Source: Limnomonas spitsbergensis
Taxonomy: Eukaryota; Chlorophyta; Chlorophyceae; Chlamydomonadales
Direction of reading: 5' to 3'
NCBI GenBank assembly: GCA_037349105.1
Contig: JAYJMM010000039.1
Coordinates: forward strand, 1,178,001 to 1,242,000
Length of the DNA: 64,000 nucleotides
In this document: positions 46,101-56,393 of the stretch, piece after piece
Numbering within the stretch: position 1 is the stretch's first letter
Layout of the letters: the number at the start of each line of letters is the position of its first letter
Notes under the pieces: generated by a model
Seen by the model: the letters and a program-made list of their open reading frames with translations, nothing else
The model's database searches: none
What the model was told of the DNA's origin: nothing
Made by a program: the position numbers and the translations under genes

Positions 46101-49100
46101 AACGCTGGTGATGTAGCTGAAGAGCGCTGGTGATTTAGCTGAAGGGCGCTGGTGATGTAGCTGAAGGGCGCTGGTGATGTAGCTTAAGGGCGCTTCAATA
46201 GGGAGTGCAACCCAGGGGAAGGTCTGCACTGCACTGTATGTGTGAGAGCCTCTGGTCCAAGCATAGCCGCTTATCGTGGCTAGTAGGTTGGACTTGGGAG
46301 ACTATTTTGTAGGACTTGGATGTCATTTATGGGTTTAGGGTTAAGGGTTTAACTAACCCCTGAACCCTAAACTAGGCCTCAGAAATATACTCGCCTTTGC
46401 CTGATGAGCAGCGCTTGGTGTCCTACTGGCCGGCCCTGCTTCTGACTTGAAATGGACCTTCAGGATTGCCGCCGGGTCTACCCTGCTTGCTTCAGGATGA
46501 GGAGCTGATCAAGCTGTTTGGGGATGGCGCTGTGGCTCCGGAGCTCGCCTCGGGCGTCGAGGCTGTGCGCATTGTCCGCGACCCAGCGACCAATATCGGG
46601 AAGGGTTTCGCGTTCATCATGTTCAAGACAAAGGTGCGTGGCGCGAGACCCCCTCGGGGAGTTCTGAGAGGTCTATCATCAAAGTTAGGACCTTGCAGGA
46701 TTGTTGGTGGGGTTTGCAGTGCCCCTGGCGTTGAACTCTTGCCCCCTGCCCCCAGTCTCACCCTCCACCCATCCCCGCCCGTCCCCCCTTTATGTCGCTT
46801 TTAGGCTGCTGCGCGTGCCGCCCTGCAGCACCAGGAATGGCTTCTCCGTAAACGCCCCCTGAGGATCACCAAGGTTGCTCCCACGGCAGGTGCGCTTGGA
46901 GAGAGCGGGGCGTATGCAGTAGATTAGAATTGCCTCAAGCAGTACGGTATGATGGTATGAATGAAATGTTTGAATTGTTCGCAGGCTGCTCCAGGGCCGA
47001 AAGTCTTCTGAAGCTCTTGATTTCGGAATTGAGGATTGCGTCCTTGATCAAAAAATATGATTTGTGTGTACGGTACCGGTATCCCCACCCTTCAACAAAA
47101 TATATGATGAGGAAGGCTGAGAAAATCGACAGTAAGGCATTGGCCTGATACCCGCCATACTATGATGATGGCACGTCTTTCTTTATGTTTTATTTGGTCA
47201 AGCCGGGGCTGTCTGCAGGCCATCGATTATGTTGGTTGGGACACTGATCCCATGCGCACGATGTAGCACCTCATCAGGCAAACACTGATGCCCCAAGGGG
47301 AGACCCACCTACTGAACAGGTAAAAATATACTAGTGTCTTCTAGTGTCTACTAGTGTCTACTAGTGTCTACTAGTGTCTACTAGTGTCTTCTACTGTCTA
47401 CTAGTGTCTACTAGTGTCTACTAGTGTCTACTAGTGTCTTCTAGTGTCTTCTAGTGTCTACTAGTGTCTACTAGTGTCTTCTAGTGTCTACTAGTGTCTA
47501 CTAGTGTCTACTAGTGTCTACTAGTGTCTACTAGTGTCTACTAGTGTCTACTAGTGTGTACTAGTGTCTACTAGTGTCTTCTAGTGTCTACTAGTGTCTA
47601 CTAGTGTCTACTAGTGTCTTCTAGTGATAAGGAGACCCCCCAAAATGTCCCTCGCAGCTCCGAAGACACCTGTCGCTGCGGCGGCCAGCGGGAAGTTCGG
47701 GGCGGCGCTCTACAAGGAGCGAGCGGCAGCTCACGCTGCGGCGAACAAGGACGGGAAGACCCCTGAGGCGGGCGCGACGGCGGCTGGGAAGGGGAGCAAG
47801 GGCGATTCTACGTCGGCCGAGGCTGCCGCGCGCTTTGACGTGGGCGGGTCCAGCAAAGCAGATTGGCAGGGGACCCGCACCAAGGGCAAGGAAAAGGGCG
47901 TCAGGGGGCCTAAGACCTCCCAGCAGGCACCAGGCGAGTGTAGTCGAGACAGGGGAGGAAATAGGACCTACCATTTTTGCTTGGTGGTATTATGGCTTGT
48001 TTGGGGACTTCAAAAAAAACGCAGGTTTGCTATGGTGAATGATTAAATTACCGGTAAATGACAGGTCTTAATGAGTATTTACCGGTATGGTTTTCGCCTC
48101 AAGCTCAATGGCAATTGTCCATGATAGCATTGACCACCCCTGGGGCTGGGTGTTGCGGTGTGTCTTGGCTGCGATGTGAAGAATGCTTAGAGGTTACGGG
48201 TATGGGTGGGGTGGGGTGGGGTGGGGTGGGTGGGGTGGGGTGAAGTGGGGGGTGGCCTCCTGATGCTTTGGGCTGTGTCCTATCGAGAGGTGAAAGGTCG
48301 AATTCTGAAGCACTGAGTCCTTCAGGTCTCCTGCCTTTGAAGCAGAAACTGTATCACCTTAAAAATACGAAATTTATTTTGAACTTGCATGTATGCCATG
48401 ATGTTCCATCTGCTATGAATCTTGATCTTGCATGGATTGGCCTTCTGCAGGCAAAACTACACCATCTGCCCCCCCTGAGAACCGGAAGCGCGGTGACAAG
48501 CGACCGTCCGTGGCGATGCGCAAGTCCAAGGCAACAGGCGGCCCGGCGCCTGCGGTAAGCGAGACCTGGCTAGCCTTGTTTGCTGGCCGTATAGTTCTGT
48601 AGAGAGTGCCAGGCCACCTGAAGGGGAGTCAGCATGTATTGGTGGCCGTCAAGGGCCAAGCCATGACCGGCCCACAGCCAGTGGCCCTAGTAGCAGGGCT
48701 GTAAAGCTGGTTTAATTCATTCGGCCGCATGCAGGGATGTTGCTGAAATGTACCCAGAGTGACACAGCCATGCGGCAGACATGTGCATGGGTTCCGTCTG
48801 ATGGCCAGTCTGTATCTGTTACTATGCTTGTCTTGGATGCCGAGGTGCCACCATCCTGGCTCTGTTGATGCTCAATTTGAAAGGTTTTCTGAAATCTAAC
48901 ATTTTGAAATATCTTTGTTGTCATTGCCTCAAGTGCCGCACTGCCACCATGCTGTCACTTTCCTTGCACAATCTGACGCCTTGTTTGAGACATAGTAGAT
49001 AAAATCTGAGATATCCTTGTGGCCATGGCCTTCACCTATGGATCAGGTGCCACACTGCCACTGTCGTTGCAGAGTTCGATTTTTTTTCTTCTGGATTTTG

Positions 49101-49264
49101 TTCTGGATTTTGAAACATCACATGCACTTGCGGCCACTGCCTCTCTGCCGATGCATCAGGTGCCCAAGGGCAAGAAGGCGGCATCAAAAGGAGGTCCTAA
49201 GGGCAAGCGGCCTGCGAGGGGAGGTCCCCCGGGAGGGCGACCATCCAAGAAGCGTAAAGTGTAA
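40153..49264 (+). CDS. NOP12: NOP12/RBM34-type nucleolar RNA-binding protein with two RRMs
   Basis: Family role: pre-25S/28S rRNA processing in large-subunit assembly in the nucleolus. Exons: 40153-40956, 42966-43069, 43895-44075, 45618-45737, 46496-46633, 46805-46889, 47658-47933, 48451-48554, 49160-49264; 638 residues. The first exon (268 residues) is Lys/Ala-rich with an acidic DDDDDSDAE patch and starts MSLFDGLFSQ. RRM1 runs from about 281 (RNP2 TVFVGNVF; RNP1 region AGNAYVVF) and RRM2 from about 391 (RNP2 SIFVGNVH; RNP1 GKGFAFIMF). The tail is basic, with KRPSVAMRKSK, which is typical of the family, and ends SKKRKV, like a nuclear localisation signal. A TGA lies in frame just upstream of the ATG. 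The 47933 donor is GC rather than GT (CCAG|GCGAGT); only that choice keeps phase with the next exon. RRM domain order and the conserved tail make the assignment strong. Confidence 0.9.
41490..41690 (+). mobile_element. GTAGCTGAA-family dispersed element copy
   Basis: ACCACTGGGCCATTCGGGAC, CAAATCATGACCG, CCCAAGAAGCAGGGCATGGT, then GGCTGAAATGTAGCTCAAG. In NOP12 intron 1. Confidence 0.6.
41860..42955 (+). repeat. 1.1-kb pyrimidine tract (CCTCTCACTCTCCTCTCACC)
   Basis: The plus strand is almost pure C/T with interspersed A in CTCAC units for over a kilobase, immediately before the acceptor of NOP12 exon 2. It acts as an enormous polypyrimidine tract in the sense strand and could form triplex (H-) DNA. 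Confidence 0.96.
43355..43555 (+). mobile_element. GTAGCTGAA-family dispersed element (reference copy)
   Basis: About 200 bp: begins CAGTGCTTATTTTAGT, then a GGCCACCGGGCGGGC block, GGGACCAAACCTTGAGTGGC, CTACGGCCGATGGCCC, AGCAGGGCTTGCTGCACCAG, CACGGCCGTAACCCGTGATG, then GCAGCTGAA/GTAGCTGAA repeats. The minus-strand copy at 27995 has the same CAGTGTTTATTTTAG at its GTAGCTGAA end, suggesting inverted termini and a MITE-like element. No coding capacity. Confidence 0.65.
44190..44445 (+). pseudogene. Two decayed copies of the NOP12 exon 3 3' end
   Basis: Exon 3 ends GGTGCACTGTCAGCAAATAT and GCAGGAG|GTATGCGC, then TTCGATTCCTTGTAAAA. At about 44250-44320 a copy reads AAGGTGCTTTGTCAGGAAAC, then GGATGCGCTCGGTCCTTTGA. 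At about 44370-44410 a further copy reads AAGGTGCGCTGTCAGGAAAT. Both share an upstream CTTGTCAGCCACCTGCAGTG block. Confidence 0.75.
44745..45617 (+). repeat. 71-75-bp array ending at the exon 4 acceptor of NOP12
   Basis: About 12 units. Each contains CACACACAAAG|ATGGGTCTGC, and the real boundary reads CACACACAAAG|ATGGACGGCC. The last unit therefore merges into the exon and the array presents a ladder of near-identical acceptors. Confidence 0.92.
45738..45900 (+). repeat. Tandem copy of the NOP12 exon 4 donor edge
   Basis: The exon end TACACTTCCAAACAAAG|GTG and GGTGGATGTGGGTG is echoed at about 45820-45852 by CACCTTACAGACGGAG|GTG and GGTGGATGTGGGTG. GGCTGGGAGGGTGGATGTG sub-repeats lie between. 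Confidence 0.78.
45905..46200 (+). mobile_element. GTAGCTGAA-family dispersed element copy with amplified tail
   Basis: CGCTGGGCCAATGGGGACCA, GGTGTAGGCCCCCACGGCCA, then four GATGTAGCTGAAGGGCGCTG tail repeats, showing that the tail expands locally. Confidence 0.65.
47334..47626 (+). repeat. 10-bp array (CTAGTGTCTA), about 29 copies
   Basis: Units CTAGTGTCTA or CTAGTGTCTT, almost uninterrupted, ending 31 bases before NOP12 exon 7. Each unit contains the palindrome ACTAGT (SpeI). Confidence 0.97.
48205..48245 (+). repeat. (GGGGT)n run
   Basis: About seven GGGGT pentamers in a NOP12 intron; G-quadruplex-prone. Confidence 0.9.
48600..48770 (+). mobile_element. GTAGCTGAA-family dispersed element copy
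   Basis: CCAGGCCACCTGAAGGGGAG, CAAGCCATGACCGGCCCACA, GTAGCAGGGCTG, then GTTGCTGAAATGTACCC. In a NOP12 intron. Confidence 0.55.
48825..49159 (+). repeat. Degenerate copies of the last NOP12 acceptor edge
   Basis: GCATCAG|GTGCCCAAGGG (exon 9) is echoed by GATCAGGTGCCACACTGCCA (about 49043), CTCAAGTGCCGCACTGCCAC (about 48931) and CGAGGTGCCACC (about 48840), each after a TTG(T/C)GGCCA-type block. Confidence 0.6.
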
Positions 49265-51032
49265 ATGTTAGGGCGGTGATGCGTGAGGCATCTGATGAAA
49301 CCTGCAGGGAAGGTGCAGTTGATCGTGCCAGAATGTTTTGATTGCACTACCGGTGGTCCCATGCGCGACTCAGCTCTGCAGAGACTTCAAAATATGAAGG
49401 AAACGTGGTGTGGAATGTTAACCTCTTGGCAGCAGACTGTAGTAATATGCAGGTTCGAGTCTGACAATATCGGCATTGAGAAGATAGGGGACAGTGGGAC
49501 AAGCCTGTCGGGCTGGCTGCTGGCATTTTCTTTAGATGATAAGTCAGCCATGACGAATTAAAGCTTGCACACAAGCAACACGACTGGTAGGACCTGAATC
49601 CTTATTTCCTTGTGATTTGTTTTTGTAGCGTGAGATTCGATATATATGGTCGGTGCCTGAAAATCGGCTCAAACACTGATTAACCTGGGACAACAAGTTA
49701 AACAACGGCTAGTCAGTTTCCACTATGCTTCGTACTAGGGGAAGGTGATGCGTCTCACGAATTGAGAGGCCATGCATATTGAGTCCAGTCATCTCCGCAT
49801 CTGTGATGGCCACACGCTCAGAAGGGTATTGGGATGTTTTGGAGAGTTGGAACGACCTTTATGATGCCCTTGGGCTTCAGTAAGTTGAGTGTTGATTCGA
49901 GTTGAATTCGTATCCGCCGGGGTAGTTTCAAAAGATTTGGGAGATTGGCAGGTGCAGCTTTTCAACTAAAATCAAACTATAATATGTATTTATATACATA
50001 TTAGGTGGGGGGCGACATATGCTTTTATTTGGGCGGGGCTAGGAAGATTATCTTGCAACTTGCAAGGCACTGAGAAGGATAGCTGGTTTGCATCACGCGC
50101 ACCGACCACGCAATAGCTCATCTACCGGACTTCAAGATCAGGTTCTCTTTTCAGCAAACTCGGTGAACATTTCCCGCAACTTCCACCCACGATCTTAGCA
50201 AGCTACCGGTAAATAATATACCTAACCAACAGCGCGTTGATAACCTTCATGCTAGAGCTTGGCCCTCCTGAAATCATGATTGCATTCAGGACAAACTCGT
50301 TGACAGCCCTTCACACCAGAACAAGGTATGCCATAGGACGGAGTTAGGGCGTAGGGCAAAGCCGCCATGGTGCCTGCTGGGGAGAGGCTTATTCAAGGAG
50401 GCATCATTAATTAGAAGGGTGCAGCGCAATTGTGAGACTGATAAATACACCGTTACAGGTGACCATGACTGCCGTTAGCGGGGTTAAGTAGGCACCCCAA
50501 GATCCTATAATTTTAGCGCTAGGTTCCACCAACTGGCCCTCAAACGGTCAATCAGACCAGCACCATGCTTTACCAGGAGCAACAATTCCTCAAAAAAAAC
50601 GAATCCTCTGCGTCCCTAGGCCTGGAGGAAAGTCCCTCAGTCCTCTCAGTTCTAGATACCGGGCAGATTTCTTTCAGCCCAGATCCATAAACATGATCAG
50701 GGTGAAGAACAGCGAAAATCTACATTACCCTTTCCAGCAGACACTTGCTATATATTGGTCACAGTAGCATGAGGTCCTCCGAATTTTTATACTCACAAGT
50801 TAAACAAATTTAACGCAATTTTCAGGAGGCAGAGGAACAAGTGGAAAGGTAGACTGCACCAGGAGAATGCACGGCATGGTGAATATTTCCTGGCAAAAGC
50901 ATTTTAGACACCCGCCCAGCTGTCCAATCAGCACTTGTAGCCATGTTCTTATTCGCCCGTTAGCATCACGCGCCTCCTCTGTCGTCACTCGCCACGGTTG
51001 ATCCCAGAATTCACATCATCTGGGCCCTCATC
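49265..51032. other. Convergent intergenic region, NOP12 and CDPK
   Basis: No gene seen. At 51000-51032, just after the CDPK stop on the minus strand, a diverged copy of the exon 6 segment [14 protein letters not shown] reads DEGPDDVNSGINRG, so the last exon has also been partly duplicated outward. Confidence 0.55.
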
Positions 51033-54000
51033 TTATGCTCCGTCGGTCGGCTTGATACTACTAATGCCGCGGTTGATCCCGTAGTTCACGTCATCCGGCG
51101 CCTCGTCCTCAGGCATTTCCCCATCGGGGGCACTAGGGACGGGCTCGACAGTTATTTGGCTCTTGATGGCAGCCTTCGCGGCCACCAGACCCTCAAAGTC
51201 GTTGTTCCGCATCATGACGCAAAACTCCTGGGGAGGGGGGGACAGGGCCGTCATTATCGGACAGAGGAGGGGGACAGGGCCGTCATTATAAGACAGATGA
51301 GGACATAATATTGACCAGCCAACAGTGGTGGCCCAAGGATGCAGCTTGCTGCACCAAGTTAAGAACGGTGCACACCCGCTGGGCCCTGCTGAACTCTCCG
51401 CCGCGTGGGGCTGGCAGGATGCGGGCAACCTCAAATCCAGCTGCCATGCACATCCAGGACCATGGTGCAGCTACGCCACCCTCCTATCAGTCCTATGCTG
51501 CACCAGAGGAACCTAGAGGCATTGGCCGTGACGTAGAATTGTGGCACCCTAATAAGAAGAGAAGGCCTGCAAAGGGAGATAACCTCGGTCTTTCTTCTAC
51601 GAAAGATGCAAGCTGTGGTCATTCCATATGATTCATCATCGACCTAGCAGATATTTGATTCATCAGGTGATGCACACTTAGATCTTATGGCAAGAGCTCG
51701 TGAGTTCAGATGCCAAAAGCCTCGGACAACAGATGGACTTGAGCCAGGAGCTCAGCGATTGTGTTTTCTTAGCTCGTATTATCGTATACAATTCAGCTAG
51801 CATGAACCTGCCTCCCAATATCCAGCCAAAAGCCCCATGCACACAGCCAGCCAAGCTGCTTGGGCCTGCATCAGTAGGCCAGTAAAGGTTTGGCCTCGAC
51901 CAGGCCATTTGCGGCCCGCCAAAGGTAGACTTGAAGTTGAAAAACAAAGAAGGCTGGCAGCTCGACGCCTTGGTGTATTGACCCATCATTCTAAGACCTG
52001 ATCGACCCGTCCAAGTTGGTGTGAGCTGGCTCTGATAACTGAATCCACACGATGGGCTCAGGTAAAAACAAGGTCATCCACCACCACCCACAACATCAAA
52101 AATATCTATCAGTCTGTTAATCCTCCTCGTGTCTGAGCCTACATCAGCTGGACATTACCCAGCTGAGCGCCTCACCGACAAGCTGAGCGCCTCACCGGCA
52201 AGTCTGAACCTACATCAGCTGGACATTCCCCAGCTGAGCGCCTCACCTCATAGTCAATGGACCCATCCTTGTTCGTGTCAGCTGCACTGATGATCGCCTC
52301 CACATCCGCACCGCCATCATCTCCGACTACCGCCAGTGCAGACTGGATGGACGCCGCAACAGGGTGGGGAGGTAAGTTGGACAGGACCTAGTAGCTGTGT
52401 CCCGTGCCACGGCCAGGAAGGTGGCTTCCTCAATCCATTCCCATGGGCATCTTGAAGTGAAAAACATGTATTTCATGGCAAATATATAAGGAGGTCATAA
52501 GTCAGCGATGAATTTCAATGGTGGCATCCTCCATTCACTCGTGTCAGCATCTCGCATTTTATTCATTTTCTTCGTTCAGATAAAAAACTCACCAGCTGTT
52601 CACCCCAGAAGACACGGGGGAACCATCCCTAAGTGCACAGCCTGGGGCCCCTCATCTCCAAAACTCACATGCAGCTTCTCGAGCGTGATGAGGCCGTTTT
52701 TGTCCATATCGAAGTGCTTGAAGGCCTCCAACATGCATCCCACACAAGCCCCCACCTGCCACAACAACATATCCCAGACCCAGTAACCCACGCACAGCTT
52801 CTCTACCATGATAAAGCCGCTGCTGTCTGCATCAAAGTGCTTGAACACCTCCAACACGCAGTCCACAAAAGACGCCCCCCTCCCCTCACACACACCCCTC
52901 TCCAGGTACCTACATGCAGCTCCTCCGGCGTGATGAAGCCGCTGTTGTCTGCATCAAAGTGCTTGAACGCCTCCAACATGACCTCCTCCCTGTTGAGCTT
53001 GTTCAGGTGGATGGTCGCAGCGATGAACTCCTCGTAATCAATCAGCTGGTTGCCGTTCACGTCGATCTGCCCGACAATGATCTCTACCTGGGGGCGCAAG
53101 GTGCGGAGCGCAGTTTTTTTTAGTGGTTACCGGACCATCTTTGATGGGCCGTGCTGCGGCCAACCCTGGGCCGATTGACACCAAACCTGGACCGGCCACC
53201 GGCCGGAGGCCGGAACAGCAAGTCTGGCCGTCTGGCCGAGCCAGGGGCTGGTGGCCATAGGCCACAGTGTAGCTGAAAAGTAGCTGAAAGTGATGCGGTA
53301 ACCACTGCAAAAAACACTGGCGGAGCGGACACATCTATGGCGCCAAGGCTGTGGCTTGGAGATAAGAGGCGTGCTGGCTGGGGTCAAATAAGTGACTAGG
53401 AGAGCATGTCGAATTATTGGGATTAGAAAAGGGTATGACGAATTATGGGGACTCAGGGATGAGAAGGGCATGTACAATTATGGGGACTTTTGGGCAGTGA
53501 CGAAAAAATCCTGACTCAATGGTCCCAAGAGAAGATCCCTTCTCATCAGCCTGTGCTACTTCATGGAGCTTCAGCTACATTCCACAGCCTACGGGTGGCT
53601 TGGTGCAGCAAAACTCCAGCCCCCAAACTCCAGCCTCCACCCCATGAGGCCCTCACCTCGGAGAAGGCCAGCTCAGCGCCCTTCTTTTTTAGGCCCTCCC
53701 GCAGCTCATCCACTGTGATGCAGCCACTGCCGTCCGTGTCGATGGCCTTAAACATCTCCCGAATCCCCTGGATCTCATTTGTGGGCAGACTCCGTGCAAT
53801 GACCTACGAGGGGATTGCAAGCGACAGGCACGATTGAAACACTCTCGCTCATCACTGCCCCTCGTCATGCAGCGATTCATGAAGGCTTGATAGCAGCAGT
53901 TATGCATGGCAAGACCCCCTAAGATTAAGCAAAATCTTAATAAGATTCCCATGCAAAATCTTATGGCCAAAGCCTTTTCCAAGCAAAAGAAAGAGGGAAG

Positions 54001-56393
54001 CGGATAAGAAAACAAAGACTCTTATATTGTTTATTTTATTTTTATGGGACCAGAATTACATTCTTGGGGCAACGCCTCCGCGCTTTAGAGAATCAGCGGG
54101 ATTGCTTTACGTCTTTAAAGAGTTGGAGCCCCCTTTGGGGAACCCCGGGGTCACTCCACCTCTGGTGCAGCAGAGTAGACCCCGGGTAACCCTTCGAATT
54201 AAATTAGGGTACCATAAGGTAGAAGCGCGTGACACGTAGAAGAAGCGGAGCCCCCTTAAGATTAAAAAGAGAAAGGAGGTGATGCATGCTGTGGGTGCGC
54301 ACGTGGGGCGTGGCAGGTTTGCATGAATGATACATGGCAGCGCACATGGCGTGTCCGTTCGCATAAAGCATGACAGCGCGCATGTCGACTTTCAGGGTGC
54401 ATGGCAGAACGCATGGTGAGTCAGTTCTCATGGTACATGGCAGCGCACATTCTGTGTCAGCTCGCATGGTGCATGGCAGCATGCATGACAAGCCAGTGTA
54501 CATTGTTTGTCAGTGTGCATGCGGTGCATATCAGCGCATGATGCGTCAATGCTCCCACCTTGAGGGCCTCCTTCTTGAGCTTGTTCATGTTGCCAAACGT
54601 TCGCAAGCGGTTCAGGACCTCGGGTGTGATAACCGTGTCAGTAGCCACACCGTTGACACGCATCCATGGGTGGTGCAGCAGGTCTGCCGCGGTGAGCCGC
54701 TTCTTGGGGTCCCGCGCAAGCATGCGCTTGACGCAGTCCTTGGCAGCATCGCTGATGCGCGGCCATGGGTCAGATTTCAGGTCGAGCGGCTGGGAGATGA
54801 TGTGCTTGAAGATCTGTTGCGTGCTGTCTCCATGAAAGGGAGGGTACCCGCACAAGAGGATGTACAGGATAACGCCGCAGCTCCAGATGTCAGCCTCCTT
54901 GCCGTACCGCCGCTGGAGCACCTCCGGGGCGACGTAGAAGGGCGACCCGACGATCTCATTGAGGGGTTTGCCCTCAGCGAAGAAGCGGCTGAGGCCAAAG
55001 TCGGTGGCTTTGAGGATGCCGTCACTCGTCTTGGAGGAGAGGAGGAAGTTCTCGGGCTTTAGGTCTCGGTGGATGACGTTCATGGTGTGGCAGTGGTTCA
55101 CCACCCCCACGATGGTCCGCATGACTGCTGCAGCTGCCTTCTCGGAGAAGTGACCTTTCTCTGCGATTCGATCAAACAGCTCGCCTCCTCCGCATACCTC
55201 CATGACGACGTGAATGTAGCTTTTATCTTCGTAAGCGCCATACATTTGAACCACGTTCGGATGCCCCCCTGGTACATGGAGGTACATGGAGGGCATGGAG
55301 GGCATGAAGGGGCATGGAGGGCATGGAGGACATGGAGGGTATGGAGGACATAGAGTACATGGAGGGCATGGAGGACATGGAGGGACATGCAGGGCATGGA
55401 GGGCATGGAGGACATGGAGGGCATGGAGGGCATGGAGGGACATGGATGACATGGAGGGACACGCAGGGCATGGAGGGACATGGAGGGACATGCAGGGACA
55501 TGCAGGGCATGGAGAGACATGCAGGGCATGGAGGACATGGAGGGACATGGGAGTGACATGGAGGACATGGAAGGACATGGAGGGAGATGGAGGAGGGGGC
55601 ATGATGAGACCTCATATTTATGTGTTCTATATGTTATGATATCCGCAGGCAGCTACATGGAGCAACAACATAAGCTTGTATGATGAGGCTCCATTCACCT
55701 AGTAGGACGGGAACTGAAGGTCAGATGCCATGATGAACACCTTAATGATGCTGCAAAAGATTTTGTTGATGAGTCATATTATGAGCGATGATTGATGACC
55801 ATATGATTAGTGACATATTGTTGTGACATGTTGTTGTGAGTGAACATGATTTTGCCCTCGGCTTCAGCTACCAGGCTCTGCCAGGCTCCCTGCTCTACCA
55901 GGCTCCCTCCTTATAATAATCATTGTGACAACAGCACAAAGGCCGTTCCGGGTCCAGCAGCAAGCTCTGGACACTCAACACCTCCCACTCAAATTTAGGA
56001 TAATATATTAATGGAAAGTGGTCATGGCGTGTCACAGAATCATTGCCCACCCAGGTGCAGCAGAATCTCGATCTCTCTCCGGACATCTTCGATGTCGTCT
56101 GCTGTCGTCAATTTACGTTTCGAGATTGACTTGCAAGCGAAGGGCAAGTTCGTTGTCTTTTCGAATACAAGGTGTACAACGCCAAAGTTGCCCTTGCCCA
56201 GGACCTTGTCGAATGTGTAGAAGTCTCGGACATCTCCAGCATGATCCAGTATACCGTTGCTTAATTTCAATGTCCGGGCTCCATCCTCTCCCTTATGCAG
56301 ACCTCCTATTTTCCCCGGAGTTGTCACTGACAGGCCGTTGCCGAGCTTCCCTTCAACTACATCGCTACCTGGAGAGCTGTGGGAGCAGCCCAT
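51033..56393 (-). CDS. CDPK: Calcium-dependent protein kinase (CDPK) with four EF-hands
   Basis: Calcium-activated Ser/Thr kinase. Exons (minus): 56393-56051, 55268-54559, 53803-53657, 53087-52914, 52342-52247, 51227-51033; 554 residues. It starts MGCSHSS: Gly2 is a myristoylation site and Cys3 a likely palmitoylation site, suggesting membrane attachment. Kinase landmarks are GKGNFG (66-71), Lys88 in [11 protein letters not shown] (181-188), DFG (204-206) and [11 protein letters not shown]. An autoinhibitory junction follows ([14 protein letters not shown]). Four complete EF-hand loops follow: [12 protein letters not shown] (373-384), [12 protein letters not shown] (409-420), [12 protein letters not shown] (445-456) and [12 protein letters not shown] (480-491). 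A 60-residue acidic tail ends the protein. No catalytic or calcium-binding residue appears lost. The open frame continues upstream of exon 2 into a CATGGAGGG-type satellite, but family conservation and the exon 1 phase place the boundary at 55268. Introns hold partial copies of exon 4 and exon 5 edges. Confidence 0.95.
52140..52246 (-). repeat. Triplicated donor edge of CDPK exon 5
   Basis: The exon 5 donor is GAG|GTGAGGCGCTCAGCTGGGG. GGTGAGGCGCTCAGCT recurs twice more downstream, with AATGTCCAGCTGATGTAGG spacers, giving three nearly perfect GTGAGG donors in about 100 bp. Confidence 0.85.
52664..52913 (-). pseudogene. Two partial copies of CDPK exon 4 (third EF-hand)
   Basis: Exon 4 ends [22 protein letters not shown]. 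Beyond its donor the minus strand has [22 protein letters not shown] (about 52785-52860), then [22 protein letters not shown] (about 52667-52735). The loop has lost its final Glu at position 12 (K in both copies), so calcium binding would be poor. Unit about 120 bp. Confidence 0.87.
53135..53335 (+). mobile_element. GTAGCTGAA-family dispersed element copy
   Basis: GATGGGCCGTGCTGCGGCCA, CACCAAACCTGGACCGGCCA, GGTGGCCATAGGCCACAGTG, TAGCTGAAAAGTAGCTGAAA. Flanked by GTGGTTACCG on the left and GCGGTAACCAC on the right, another inverted terminus. In a CDPK intron. Confidence 0.62.
54270..54545. repeat. Degenerate array (CATGGCAGCGCGCATG)
   Basis: About eight units around GCATGGCAGCGCACATG and GTCAGTTCGCATGGT in the CDPK intron after exon 2. 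Confidence 0.8.
55269..55600. repeat. 9-18-bp array (GGACATGGAGGGCATGGA)
   Basis: More than 25 units of CATGGAGGG/CATGGAGGA against the acceptor of CDPK exon 2. On the coding strand it is TCCATGTCCCTCCATG-type, pyrimidine-rich, and the nearest TACATGGAGGTACATGG copies run straight into the acceptor TACCAG. Confidence 0.93.

Noticed and set aside
47624..48046. Separate small Lys/Ala-rich gene
   Set aside because: It is exon 7 of NOP12 with intron read-through; the phase matches exons 6 and 8.
54457..55602. Single 381-codon frame as the CDPK gene
   Set aside because: Its first 110 or so residues are satellite (Met/Pro/Cys/His-rich) and its end runs past a clear GTGGGA donor; only 54559-55268 is exon 2.
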